A program made the position numbers and the translations under genes. This document shows positions 1 through 7,756 of a stretch of DNA of 64,000 nt, piece by piece (within the stretch, counting starts at the first letter, position 1; each line of letters starts with the position of its first letter). Under the pieces are notes generated by a model that saw only the letters and a list, made by a program, of their open reading frames with translations, made no database searches and was not told the DNA's origin. Origin of the DNA: Acinetobacter sp. A47 (GTDB taxonomy: Bacteria; Pseudomonadota; Gammaproteobacteria; Pseudomonadales; Moraxellaceae); NCBI RefSeq assembly GCF_000805455.1, contig NZ_JSUS01000071.1, positions 558,001-622,000 on the forward strand, given 5' to 3'.

Positions 1-724
1 CTGCGGAGAATTTCTTGATATTGGATACAATGGTTTGATAATTGCTGTGACCAAACGGGGTGTATTCTTCCATGATATCGGCATCGGCGACGCCCTTCGA
101 TTTGAGGAAAGCCCGCAGGATTTTATTGGTGGTGCGTGGATAGACATAATCGGTACCCAGCAACACAAAGCGTTCTGCCTTACCGCCTTCATCGCTCATC
201 AGATATTCAACAGCCGGAATCGCCTGCTGGTTCGGAGCGGCCCCGGTATAGAAGATGTTTTTCGATTGTTCCTGACCTTCATACTGCACCGGATAGAACA
301 ACAAGCCGTTGAGTTCTTCCACCACAGGCAATACAGATTTACGTGACACCGAGGTCCAGCAACCAAAAATCACTGCGACTTTATCCTGGGTAATCAGCTG
401 ACGCGTCTTTTCTGCAAACAATGGCCAGTCCGATGCCGGGTCAACAATTACCGGTTCCAGTTTTTTGCCCAGTACCCCGCCATTGGCATTGATTTCATTG
501 ATGGTCATCAAGGCGGTGTCTTTCAGTGAGGTTTCAGAAATCGCCATGGTGCCTGAAAGCGAATGTAAAATCCCGACCTTAATGGTGTCCCCGCCAGCGA
601 CAGGTGTGGTTGGGGCTGCCGTTTTGGTTTGTTCTGTTTTTTCGGCCGGTTTGGAACAGCCCACCAGACCAATCCCCAGCATGGCTGCCATGAGCACTGA
701 CATCGACATCAATTTGTTTTGCAT
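1..724 (-). CDS. urtA: Urea-type ABC transporter substrate-binding lipoprotein (5' part, cut by window edge)
   Basis: Reading leftwards from an ATG at 724 (a second ATG lies at 727, preceded by GGAGAG), the product starts with a hydrophobic segment ending in a lipobox (LVGC followed by SK), so it should be a lipoprotein facing the periplasm. The mature part matches the branched-chain/urea binding-protein family: [11 protein letters not shown] near the start, then [25 protein letters not shown] and [16 protein letters not shown], which are characteristic of UrtA, the urea-binding component of UrtABCDE. About 241 residues are present and the frame is open to the left edge, so the C-terminal part and any urtB-E genes lie outside. 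The related amide-binding FmdD/AmiC types are the main alternative, but the CWTSVSRKS and PVQYEG motifs favour UrtA. Confidence 0.9.
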   Translation of the reverse strand, partial: MQNKLMSMSVLMAAMLGIGLVGCSKPAEKTEQTKTAAPTTPVAGGDTIKVGILHSLSGTMAISETSLKDTALMTINEINANGGVLGKKLEPVIVDPASDWPLFAEKTRQLITQDKVAVIFGCWTSVSRKSVLPVVEELNGLLFYPVQYEGQEQSKNIFYTGAAPNQQAIPAVEYLMSDEGGKAERFVLLGTDYVYPRTTNKILRAFLKSKGVADADIMEEYTPFGHSNYQTIVSNIKKFSA

Positions 725-923
725 CATTCTCTCCACCCATCAATATTGTGATTTTTACTGGATGGTGTTATTCAATTTTTATGCCAATGTTTTAATTGAT
801 TGTTTTTTCTATCATTTAATGAATTTTGTTGATGACTTTCTGCATCTTGTATACAACATTGCATACAAAAAATACGCAGCGACCTAAAATGATGCGAATG
901 TGTTCAACTCACAAAGCACTCTT

Positions 924-952
924 AAAGAAAAAGCCAGACGGGTGTCTGGCTT
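924..952 (-). terminator. Rho-independent terminator after parE
   Basis: On the minus strand a 7-bp stem (GCCAGAC / GTCTGGC, 933-950) with a 4-nt loop is followed by TTTTTCTTT. It lies 25 bp downstream of the parE stop codon and before the urtA start. Confidence 0.8.
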
Positions 953-976
953 TAGAATGTTCAATCATCTACCTGC

Positions 977-2860
977 TTAAACGGTAATATCAGCAAGGTT
1001 GCCTTTTTGTTCCAGCCAGTGCTTACGGTCTGCCGAACGTTTTTTGGCCAGCAACTTATCCAGCAAACCTGCAGTTAAATGGGCATCGTCCAGATCCAGC
1101 TGTACCAGACGACGGGTATCCGGGTCCATGGTGGTTTCACGTAACTGAATCGCATTCATCTCGCCCAGTCCCTTAAAGCGGGTGATTTGCGGGTTCTTAT
1201 TGCCTTTGACTTTTTTCAGGATGGCGTCAAGCTCGTCATCATCCAGCGCATAATACACATCCTTACCAATATCGATACGATACAGCGGTGGCATCGCCAC
1301 AAACAGGTGACCTTCCTCGACCAAGGCAGGGAAATGTTTCACAAACAATGCACATAACAAGGTCGCAATATGCAGACCATCCGAATCCGCATCGGCCAGG
1401 ATACAGATCTTGCCATAACGCAATTCAGACAAATCATCACTGCCCGGATCAACCCCGATCGCGATGGCAATATCATGCACTTCTTGCGACGCCAGAACCT
1501 CATCGGAAGACACTTCCCAGGTGTTCAGGATTTTTCCGCGAATCGGCATAATCGCCTGAAAATTCTTGTCACGTGCCTGTTTGGCACTACCGCCAGCCGA
1601 GTCCCCTTCCACAATAAACAGTTCACTGTCTTCACGGGTCAGGCCTACACAGTCGGCCAGTTTACCCGGCAGCGCCGGACCTGCGACGATTTTCTTACGT
1701 TCGACTTTTTTGGCTGCTTTAAGACGACGTCCCGCTTTGGCAATTGCCATTTCCGCCAGCTGTGTTGCAATTTCGGCATGCTGGTTTAGCCATAAGGCAA
1801 ATGCATCTTTGGCAATGTTCAGCACGATATTGGAAGCTTCACGGCTAGATAAACGTTCTTTGGTTTGACCTGAAAATTGCGGTTCCTGAAATTTCAGCGA
1901 TAAAATGAAATTTACCCCATCCCAGACATCTTCCGCCGACAGCTTCATATTACGCGGCAACAAATTGCGTAATTCACAGAACTCACGCAGCGCTTCGGTG
2001 ACACCTGAACGCAGACCATTGACATGTGTTCCGCCCTGGGCCGTAGGAATCAGGTTGACATAACTTTCCTGAATCTGTTCACCGCCTTCCACATTCCAGC
2101 AAATTGCAAATTCACAGGCTGCCCGATCCGCCTGTCCACTACTGACAAAGGCCGGATCAGGCAGGATTTCACGATCTTGCAGTTCATCCATCAAATAGTC
2201 GACCAGACCATTTTCAAACTGCCATTCAATTTTTTCTTTATTGATCTTATCGTCATAAATAATTTTCAAGCCCGCAGCTAAAACCGCTTTGGCTTTCAAA
2301 TTATGCTTCAGTGCCTTCAGCGCAAACTTGGGACTGTCAAAATACTTGGCTTCAGGCCAGAAACGAACCGTTGTTCCTGTGGCACGCTTGGGCACCTTGC
2401 CTTGCACAACAGCTAAAGGAGCGACCGGCTCGCCCTGCTCAAAGGCCATTTGATACAGGTTACCCTGACGCTGTACCGCCACTTCCACACGGGTCGACAG
2501 GGCATTGACCACCGAAATACCCACGCCATGCAAACCACCCGAGAACTGATAGTTATCGGTACTGAATTTGCCACCAGCATGCAGCTTGGTCAGAATGATT
2601 TCGATCCCGCTTTGACCATATTCAGGATGGATATCGACCGGCATCCCCCGGCCATTGTCCTCTACTGACAGCGAACCATCTTCGTAGACCGTCACACAGA
2701 TCTGGTTGGCATGACCCGCAAGTGCTTCATCGACTGCATTATCAATCACCTCTTGCGCCAAATGGTTTGGGCGTGAGGTATCGGTATACATGCCTGGTCG
2801 ACGACGAACAGGATCTAAACCAGAAAGAACTTCAAGGGATTGGGCCGTGTATTGTGTCAC
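977..2860 (-). CDS. parE: DNA topoisomerase IV subunit B
   Basis: 627 residues, the normal length for ParE. It supplies the ATPase and part of the TOPRIM metal site of topoisomerase IV, which decatenates daughter chromosomes. The N-terminal GHKL ATPase is clear: EVIDNAVDEAL (residues 37-47), DNGRGMP (68-74) and GGLHGVG (108-114). The TOPRIM domain carries FIVEGDSAGGSAKQ and an acidic DADSDG motif, where many homologues have DADVDG. The C-terminus has the QITRFKGLGEMNA motif of type IIA topoisomerases. GyrB of gammaproteobacteria is much longer because of an inserted domain absent here, which favours ParE. It sits 14 bp after yqiA on the same strand, the same neighbourhood as in E. coli, and is followed by a terminator. 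ParE is one of the quinolone targets in the cytoplasm. Confidence 0.96.
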   Translation of the reverse strand: MTQYTAQSLEVLSGLDPVRRRPGMYTDTSRPNHLAQEVIDNAVDEALAGHANQICVTVYEDGSLSVEDNGRGMPVDIHPEYGQSGIEIILTKLHAGGKFSTDNYQFSGGLHGVGISVVNALSTRVEVAVQRQGNLYQMAFEQGEPVAPLAVVQGKVPKRATGTTVRFWPEAKYFDSPKFALKALKHNLKAKAVLAAGLKIIYDDKINKEKIEWQFENGLVDYLMDELQDREILPDPAFVSSGQADRAACEFAICWNVEGGEQIQESYVNLIPTAQGGTHVNGLRSGVTEALREFCELRNLLPRNMKLSAEDVWDGVNFILSLKFQEPQFSGQTKERLSSREASNIVLNIAKDAFALWLNQHAEIATQLAEMAIAKAGRRLKAAKKVERKKIVAGPALPGKLADCVGLTREDSELFIVEGDSAGGSAKQARDKNFQAIMPIRGKILNTWEVSSDEVLASQEVHDIAIAIGVDPGSDDLSELRYGKICILADADSDGLHIATLLCALFVKHFPALVEEGHLFVAMPPLYRIDIGKDVYYALDDDELDAILKKVKGNKNPQITRFKGLGEMNAIQLRETTMDPDTRRLVQLDLDDAHLTAGLLDKLLAKKRSADRKHWLEQKGNLADITV

Positions 2861-2874
2861 TTGGTCTGACTTCC

Positions 2875-3465
2875 TTATTGGAGGGCTGCCGATAAAAATT
2901 CGAGGACTAAAGGTAATTTTTCTTCAAAATCATCCATTGCATGATTACCACCAGCATCAGTTAAAATCAATGATGATGGATGAACTGCACTATAATAGCG
3001 TTGAGCCTGACGATAATCCAAGACTTCATCGCCTTGTTGCAAAAGCACGAGAATTTTATCAGCATGCTTTAACTTCGTGTCAGCAATCGATTGTAATTGC
3101 CGCAATTGATCGGTATCAAGTACCCATGACCCGGTGACTTTGAGCGGGATTTGTTCAATCCCGAATAAATCCTGAAACAGCTGCCATGGTTGCATAGCAG
3201 GATTGATCAGTACAGCCGGACAGCCATATTTAGCGACAAGATACGTCGCATAAAACCCGCCCAGGCTGCTCCCGACCAAAACGACTTTATCAGCCGGTAA
3301 ATTTTCGATAAGCTGGGACAGCTGTAATATCACCTGTTCCGGTGCCCGGTTGAGATCTGGCAAATGAACCCGGACATGTGGATGAGCGGCACAGTAGTGT
3401 CGCAACTGTTGACCTTTTTTGGACATGGGACTGCTTCGGAAGCCATGTAAATAAATAATTTGCAT
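2875..3465 (-). CDS. yqiA: YqiA-type esterase (UPF0227 alpha/beta hydrolase)
   Basis: 196 residues, a single alpha/beta hydrolase domain. The N-terminal MQIIYLHGFRSSPMSKKGQQ is typical of the YqiA/YcfP family. The nucleophile elbow is GSSLGGFYA (about residues 65-73), with a GGNHAMDDF segment near the C-terminus holding the likely catalytic His. The family hydrolyses short acyl esters in vitro, but the natural substrate is not known to me. The gene lies directly upstream of parE on the same strand (14-bp gap), as in enterobacteria, so the two are probably cotranscribed. The start is the ATG at 3465. Confidence 0.9.
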   Translation of the reverse strand: MQIIYLHGFRSSPMSKKGQQLRHYCAAHPHVRVHLPDLNRAPEQVILQLSQLIENLPADKVVLVGSSLGGFYATYLVAKYGCPAVLINPAMQPWQLFQDLFGIEQIPLKVTGSWVLDTDQLRQLQSIADTKLKHADKILVLLQQGDEVLDYRQAQRYYSAVHPSSLILTDAGGNHAMDDFEEKLPLVLEFLSAALQ

Positions 3466-3726
3466 ATATACCAGATGAGGCAGCGCCTTGACTTGGGGTG
3501 AAATAAATCACATTATTTTGATTAAACGTTATGCAAATAACAATATTAAACCCAGATAAGCTCAACATTGTCAGACATAAATAACCATACTGTCTTCCAT
3601 TCATCAGTATTCTAAAAAAATTAGCTATGAAAGACATAAGATGTAAAGGTTTGTTGTAGTTTATCTAAACAGTCTCATGTGAATCACGACAAACTTTGGA
3701 CATAGATCAAGGATGGGGAAATCAAT

Positions 3727-5073
3727 ATGCCAAGTTTAACACCTCTGCATGAAACCTACTGCAAATGGGACCGTACCCCCCCAAGTCAGGCAGATGTTCT
3801 GGAAGGTTTGGCGCAACTGGTCAGCACCAGTCTGAGCGGAGTACATGATTTGGTGCAACTGGTACAAACCGAGGTATTGAGAACAACACTCGGTTTAAGT
3901 GCCCAAAAGGCCAAGAATCTGCAAAAGCATCCACAATTGCAGAAGTTCTACCAGTTTTCCTATGTCGCCTTACAAAAATATGGCAGTCATTTTCTGGCGC
4001 CCAATTTACGCCGTATTATTGCCAAATTCCCGGCTCTGCATGACAAGCCGCTGACCCCGACTTTACATTTTGTGGTTGGCGCACTGAATGGCATCTTCGG
4101 TGATTTCTTTCTAAAACAGCATAATCCCATGGCCTTGCCGATGGTGCTGTATGATCACTATGGTTCTTTGCAACAAGGTGAACTGACAGGTCGTGTGGTG
4201 ATCCTGACACATGGGTTATGCATGAACCATCTGACCTGGTCCAACCACCGTTATGGCGGCATTGGCGAGCGCCTGCTTGCCCAGCGCGATAACAACACCA
4301 TGTTGTATCTGAACTACAATACCGGGCGCCGGATTTCAGCCAATGGCCGTAGTTTTGCCAATACGCTGGAAGATCTGGTACAGCGTAATCCACGTATTAC
4401 CAGTATTGACCTGATTGGACACAGTATGGGCGGGCTGGTTTCACGCAGCGCCCTGTTCTATGGCAAGCAGAATCTGTATCAATGGGTGCATATGGTTGAG
4501 AATCTGGTCTGTATCGGTTCGCCTCATCATGGTGCCGTACTGGAACGTTTCGGTTTTGTCTTACAGGATAAACTGGGCGCCTTCCCGTTTATCAGCCTGA
4601 TTGGCCAGCTGGTCAATGTACGCAGTAACGGCATACTCGACCTGCGTTATGGCAGTGTCCGTGATGATGACTGGGAACATAATGATGCCCGTATCGGTTT
4701 TGCCGATGATAATCGTAAGCCAGCACCACTCCCATCACATATCAATACTTTCCTGATCGCGGGCACACTGGAATTTGAAAAGCTGCGCAATAAAGCCCTG
4801 ACTGTGATTGGCGATTATCTGGTCAGTGTCAAAAGTGCCTTGGGCGAGCATCCAAATCCCCGTTTTCAACTCAAACTGCCCGATACGCATAAGGCTGTTT
4901 TTTATGGACTGAACCATTTTGAAATCCAGTATCACTCAAGCGTAGCCGAGCAGATTACGCGCTGGCTGTATCCTGATGCGAGAGAAAAAGTGGAAGCTGG
5001 GGTACAGACCCATATGATCAATGTACCGAACAACTACACTTTTGATGACTTAGAAGGCATTGTTGAGACCTGA
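3727..5073 (+). CDS. Alpha/beta hydrolase, PGAP1/lipase-like
   Basis: 448 residues. The central region has an oxyanion segment VVILTHGLCMNHLTW (about 157-171) and a Gly-X-Ser-X-Gly elbow in DLIGHSMGGLVSR, followed by CIGSPHHGAVLERFG. This resembles PGAP1-like lipases and esterases of the alpha/beta hydrolase fold. A His near the C-terminus (GLNHFEIQYH) is a candidate for the triad. No convincing signal peptide is seen: the N-terminus is polar, with a mildly amphipathic stretch around residues 25-60. The substrate cannot be told from sequence; a lipid or polyester ester is plausible. It is transcribed alone, divergent from yqiA-parE, and marks the left core boundary of the T6SS island. Confidence 0.75.
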   Translation: MPSLTPLHETYCKWDRTPPSQADVLEGLAQLVSTSLSGVHDLVQLVQTEVLRTTLGLSAQKAKNLQKHPQLQKFYQFSYVALQKYGSHFLAPNLRRIIAKFPALHDKPLTPTLHFVVGALNGIFGDFFLKQHNPMALPMVLYDHYGSLQQGELTGRVVILTHGLCMNHLTWSNHRYGGIGERLLAQRDNNTMLYLNYNTGRRISANGRSFANTLEDLVQRNPRITSIDLIGHSMGGLVSRSALFYGKQNLYQWVHMVENLVCIGSPHHGAVLERFGFVLQDKLGAFPFISLIGQLVNVRSNGILDLRYGSVRDDDWEHNDARIGFADDNRKPAPLPSHINTFLIAGTLEFEKLRNKALTVIGDYLVSVKSALGEHPNPRFQLKLPDTHKAVFYGLNHFEIQYHSSVAEQITRWLYPDAREKVEAGVQTHMINVPNNYTFDDLEGIVET

Positions 5074-5080
5074 AATATAG

Positions 5081-5112
5081 AAGCTCAGTTAGGTTCTAGC
5101 TGAGCTTTTACG
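5081..5112 (+). terminator. Probable terminator of the hydrolase gene
   Basis: An 8-bp stem AAGCTCAG / CTGAGCTT (5081-5088 and 5100-5107) followed by a short T-run (TTTTA) lies just after the stop at 5073. The T-tract is short, so it is only moderately convincing. Confidence 0.5.
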
Positions 5113-5229
5113 ACCAAAAACTGTAACAAGCTTAATCGCATTATGAATGGCCCTTTAATTAATAAACTCACCTGGTTTATTTGGCTTAAGCTTGTGATCT
5201 TTACCCGATTCTTTATATAGAGCCGTATA

Positions 5230-5709
5230 TTATTTTTTTAGAATATTTAACAAGTTAGTATTATTATAGCCTATATCTTTAATTACTTTACACATATCTT
5301 TATTTTCTATATAAAAATCAATAAAATCTCCATGCGTTGGTGTATCAAATTTCACAGTCACAATATTGTTTGTTGCTTGCAATATTTTAAAACTTCCAAG
5401 ATCATCTTGAGAATTACTTAATATATTAAAATCTATATTACATACGCTACCAGTTTTTTCTCTACACCTATAATCGCTTAATAACATGTTAGTCAGACCA
5501 CTCGAAAAGAATTTAGATATTATTTTCTTGTCAGAACTTTCAACAATTTTATTCCCATCAATAGGAAAAGTCGCATATAAATTTTGTATCAGATCTTTTG
5601 AATTCAAAAAACACTCTACCTCATTTTTTGTATTAGCAGCTGAAATACAGAAAGATGACAAACCAACTAGGCTAATCATGCATAATTTTAAAAAGATTTT
5701 ATTTATCAT
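5230..5709 (-). CDS. Small exported protein, possible T6SS immunity protein
   Basis: 159 residues with a signal peptide: K-rich start, hydrophobic core, cleavage expected after a CISAA-type site near residue 25. The mature protein has segments such as SKFFSSGLTNMLLSDYRC and IDFNILSNSQDD that recall DUF3828/YbjP-like small periplasmic proteins; this resemblance is by eye and weak. It is the last of four small exported proteins downstream of the vgrG-effector pair on the same strand and shares their AT-rich composition. By position it is an immunity or accessory protein. It is not a visible paralogue of the two proteins next to it. The ribosome-binding site is poor. Confidence 0.6.
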   Translation of the reverse strand: MINKIFLKLCMISLVGLSSFCISAANTKNEVECFLNSKDLIQNLYATFPIDGNKIVESSDKKIISKFFSSGLTNMLLSDYRCREKTGSVCNIDFNILSNSQDDLGSFKILQATNNIVTVKFDTPTHGDFIDFYIENKDMCKVIKDIGYNNTNLLNILKK

Positions 5710-5809
5710 TAGGAAACACCGACGACTTCAAAACTATTTATCAACAGCAATATTCATAATGTTATAAAAAACAAAATCATTAGAACATAAATATAATATA
5801 AGAATACTC

Positions 5810-6685
5810 TTATTTTAAATTTTTCTTTAATAATTTTCCATTTTCATCTTCATAACCAATTATTCCTGAGCTATCAATTGAGTAATAATTACCTATTTTC
5901 TCCACCACCAGCTCAGGTTTTATTTTTATTAGATAAAATTCAGAATTAGATTCTTCATCTGTATCAATATACTTTTCGGCAATAGAATAAAAACTATCTT
6001 TAATTTTAGGAAGAAATCTAAATGTATCTGCATTTAATGATTTTACTTTTGAGTCGTTTAATAAAATCACTAAATCAGGAGATATTTTTTGTAACTCAGA
6101 TAAAGTATAAGGTCTATTATTAGATCTTTCAAGTTGTTCACACTTTTTCACTGGATTTTTCTCAGTACAGTTAGAGAAAAAATCAGACGATATTGGTGTT
6201 TTTATAAAAACTAAGTTATTATCATTATTTTTTTGACTTATATTTTCTATAACACTTACCTTTACAAAAGCGTTATCAATAATTTTAAAGCATGCTTTTG
6301 AGTTTAAATAGGTATCTCTATAAGAATATAAATCCCCAGATATGCACAACTCATCTTTTTCAGCAGAGTAATTAAAATCAGCTTTCGCCTTATTTACTTG
6401 ATAATTCAAAGGGTAAACTTTATAATTTTTTTGATTTAAAACAGCTAACCTAAAATATTTACCATCATCAATTTTTATTACAGAATAATCTTTATTAAAA
6501 TCTGGTTTCATTCCAATATTTTTTTCAAAAATTTTAATCTTATCCGTTTTACAGTAATAATTATCTACATCATAGTCAAAACCACAAGGCTCAACTTTAA
6601 TATTTTTATTATTCTCTTTAGAGAATCCATAACTTGATACTACTAAACCAATAAAAAATATCATTACTTTTTTTAAAAATTTCAT
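5810..6685 (-). CDS. Exported two-part protein, probable immunity paralogue
   Basis: 291 residues with an N-terminal signal peptide (MKFLKKVMIFFIGLVVSSYG), preceded by AGGAAG at good spacing. Residues from about 25 to 160 form a region with four or more Cys that I do not recognise. The C-terminal roughly 125 residues are clearly homologous to the neighbouring 172-residue protein: both contain a YSIAEKY-(V/I)-DTDEE motif, then SEFYLIKI, YYSIDSSGII and a GKLLKK end. Similarity is visible in the DNA too (about 5817-5900 against 6789-6872), so a tandem duplication is likely. It sits downstream of a T6SS effector gene in an AT-rich stretch. The likely role is periplasmic protection against the effector or a related toxin; this is inferred from context only. 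Confidence 0.65.
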   Translation of the reverse strand: MKFLKKVMIFFIGLVVSSYGFSKENNKNIKVEPCGFDYDVDNYYCKTDKIKIFEKNIGMKPDFNKDYSVIKIDDGKYFRLAVLNQKNYKVYPLNYQVNKAKADFNYSAEKDELCISGDLYSYRDTYLNSKACFKIIDNAFVKVSVIENISQKNNDNNLVFIKTPISSDFFSNCTEKNPVKKCEQLERSNNRPYTLSELQKISPDLVILLNDSKVKSLNADTFRFLPKIKDSFYSIAEKYIDTDEESNSEFYLIKIKPELVVEKIGNYYSIDSSGIIGYEDENGKLLKKNLK

Positions 6686-6783
6686 TTCAAACTTCCTATT
6701 AGTTTAAGTCAATTACTATAAATTTTTTATTTTAAAAGATATACCCCAACTTAGTTAGGGTATATCCAATATTAATTTATTTT

Positions 6784-7302
6784 TTATTTCAATTTTTTCT
6801 TTAATAATTTTCCGTGCTCATCTTTATAACTAATTATTCCTGAGCTATCAATTGAGTAATAATCACCTATTTTTTCAATTTCTATTTTTGGATTAATCTT
6901 AATCAAATAAAATTCTGATTTAGCCTCTTCATCTGTATCTACATATTTTTCAGCTATAGAGTAAACTATATCATTACCTTTAGATATAAATCTAAAATTG
7001 TCTACATTGAGATCTTTTATCCTACCATCTGATAAAATTTTTCCTTCCAATGGAAGTTCATCTAAAATTTTCGTTGACTGATAAGAATAATCTTTTATAT
7101 TACTTATTTTTCTACATTCTTTTTCAGATTTATTTTCTCTACATTCTGAATAAAAATTTGATGATATAGGATATTTAATTACTTTAACATTCTCCTCTGT
7201 TTTATTAAATTCTTTGGCAACTGACGAACTACTTGAGCAACCAATAATAGGAGTTAGCATTAATATAGCTAAATACATTTTTACAGGATTAAAAACTTTC
7301 AT
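6784..7302 (-). CDS. Lipoprotein, probable T6SS immunity protein (paralogue of its neighbour)
   Basis: 172 residues. The signal sequence ends in a lipobox (PIIGC followed by a run of Ser), so the protein should be lipid-anchored and periplasmic. It starts at an ATG at 7302 with TAGGT at proper spacing. Most of the mature part, from about residue 45, matches the C-terminal half of the 291-residue protein just downstream (shared YSIAEKY, DTDEE, SEFYLIKI, SIDSSGII and LLKK). The arrangement, a short lipoprotein form followed by a longer soluble form, suggests duplicated and diversified immunity genes after the peptidoglycan-hydrolase effector. No named family is recognised. Confidence 0.65.
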   Translation of the reverse strand: MKVFNPVKMYLAILMLTPIIGCSSSSSVAKEFNKTEENVKVIKYPISSNFYSECRENKSEKECRKISNIKDYSYQSTKILDELPLEGKILSDGRIKDLNVDNFRFISKGNDIVYSIAEKYVDTDEEAKSEFYLIKINPKIEIEKIGDYYSIDSSGIISYKDEHGKLLKKKLK

Positions 7303-7386
7303 AAAATTACCTACTTATATTTACACAACACAAATTCTTAACGAAATAAAAACACTTATTTAAGATTTCGATTATCTTTATAAAAA

Positions 7387-7740
7387 CTAAAGACATCTAT
7401 CAATATAATCTTTTTTATCTAAAACATTCATTGGAATTTGATTTTCATCATCATAAGTAACATTATATAATTTATTATTTTTTTTATCAATTTTAATCCA
7501 TCCAAATGTCGCCCCATTGTTTACCCCATTTTTACTTTTCACAAATATTTGTATGTAATCCTTTTCTGAAAAATCGAAAGTAACATCTTTCTTATTAATT
7601 TTTTTCATATCAAAATTTTTATAAATGATATCCTTAAGATCATTATCACATTGAGAGTATTGATCTGAACTATTAATATTTATTTTTGCACTGCATCCGC
7701 TAGTTAATAAAATAGCAAATAAAAAACATATAAATTTCAT
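7387..7740 (-). CDS. Small lipoprotein directly after the effector, probable cognate immunity protein
   Basis: 117 residues from the ATG at 7740. An upstream TTG at 7773 would overlap the effector but would bury the signal sequence. The start MKFICFLFAILLTSGC is a clear lipoprotein signal with lipobox TSGC. The mature protein, about 100 residues, is Lys/Asp/Asn-rich and not recognised. It begins 16 bp after the effector stop codon, the position where cognate immunity genes of T6SS effectors are normally found. A periplasmic lipoprotein is the expected place to protect against a cell-wall hydrolase. The function is inferred from position, localisation and size. Confidence 0.7.
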   Translation of the reverse strand: MKFICFLFAILLTSGCSAKININSSDQYSQCDNDLKDIIYKNFDMKKINKKDVTFDFSEKDYIQIFVKSKNGVNNGATFGWIKIDKKNNKLYNVTYDDENQIPMNVLDKKDYIDRCL

Positions 7741-7756
7741 CAGCAAACTATCCCTA

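Noticed and set aside
35..887. Plus-strand open frames of 103 and 140 codons
   Set aside because: They lie opposite urtA or its upstream region, and the reverse strand gives a clear UrtA protein; the plus-strand translations look like random shadows.
3290..3637. Minus-strand frame of 115 codons overlapping the yqiA start
   Set aside because: It overlaps the YqiA N-terminus in another frame, has no family resemblance and covers the promoter region.
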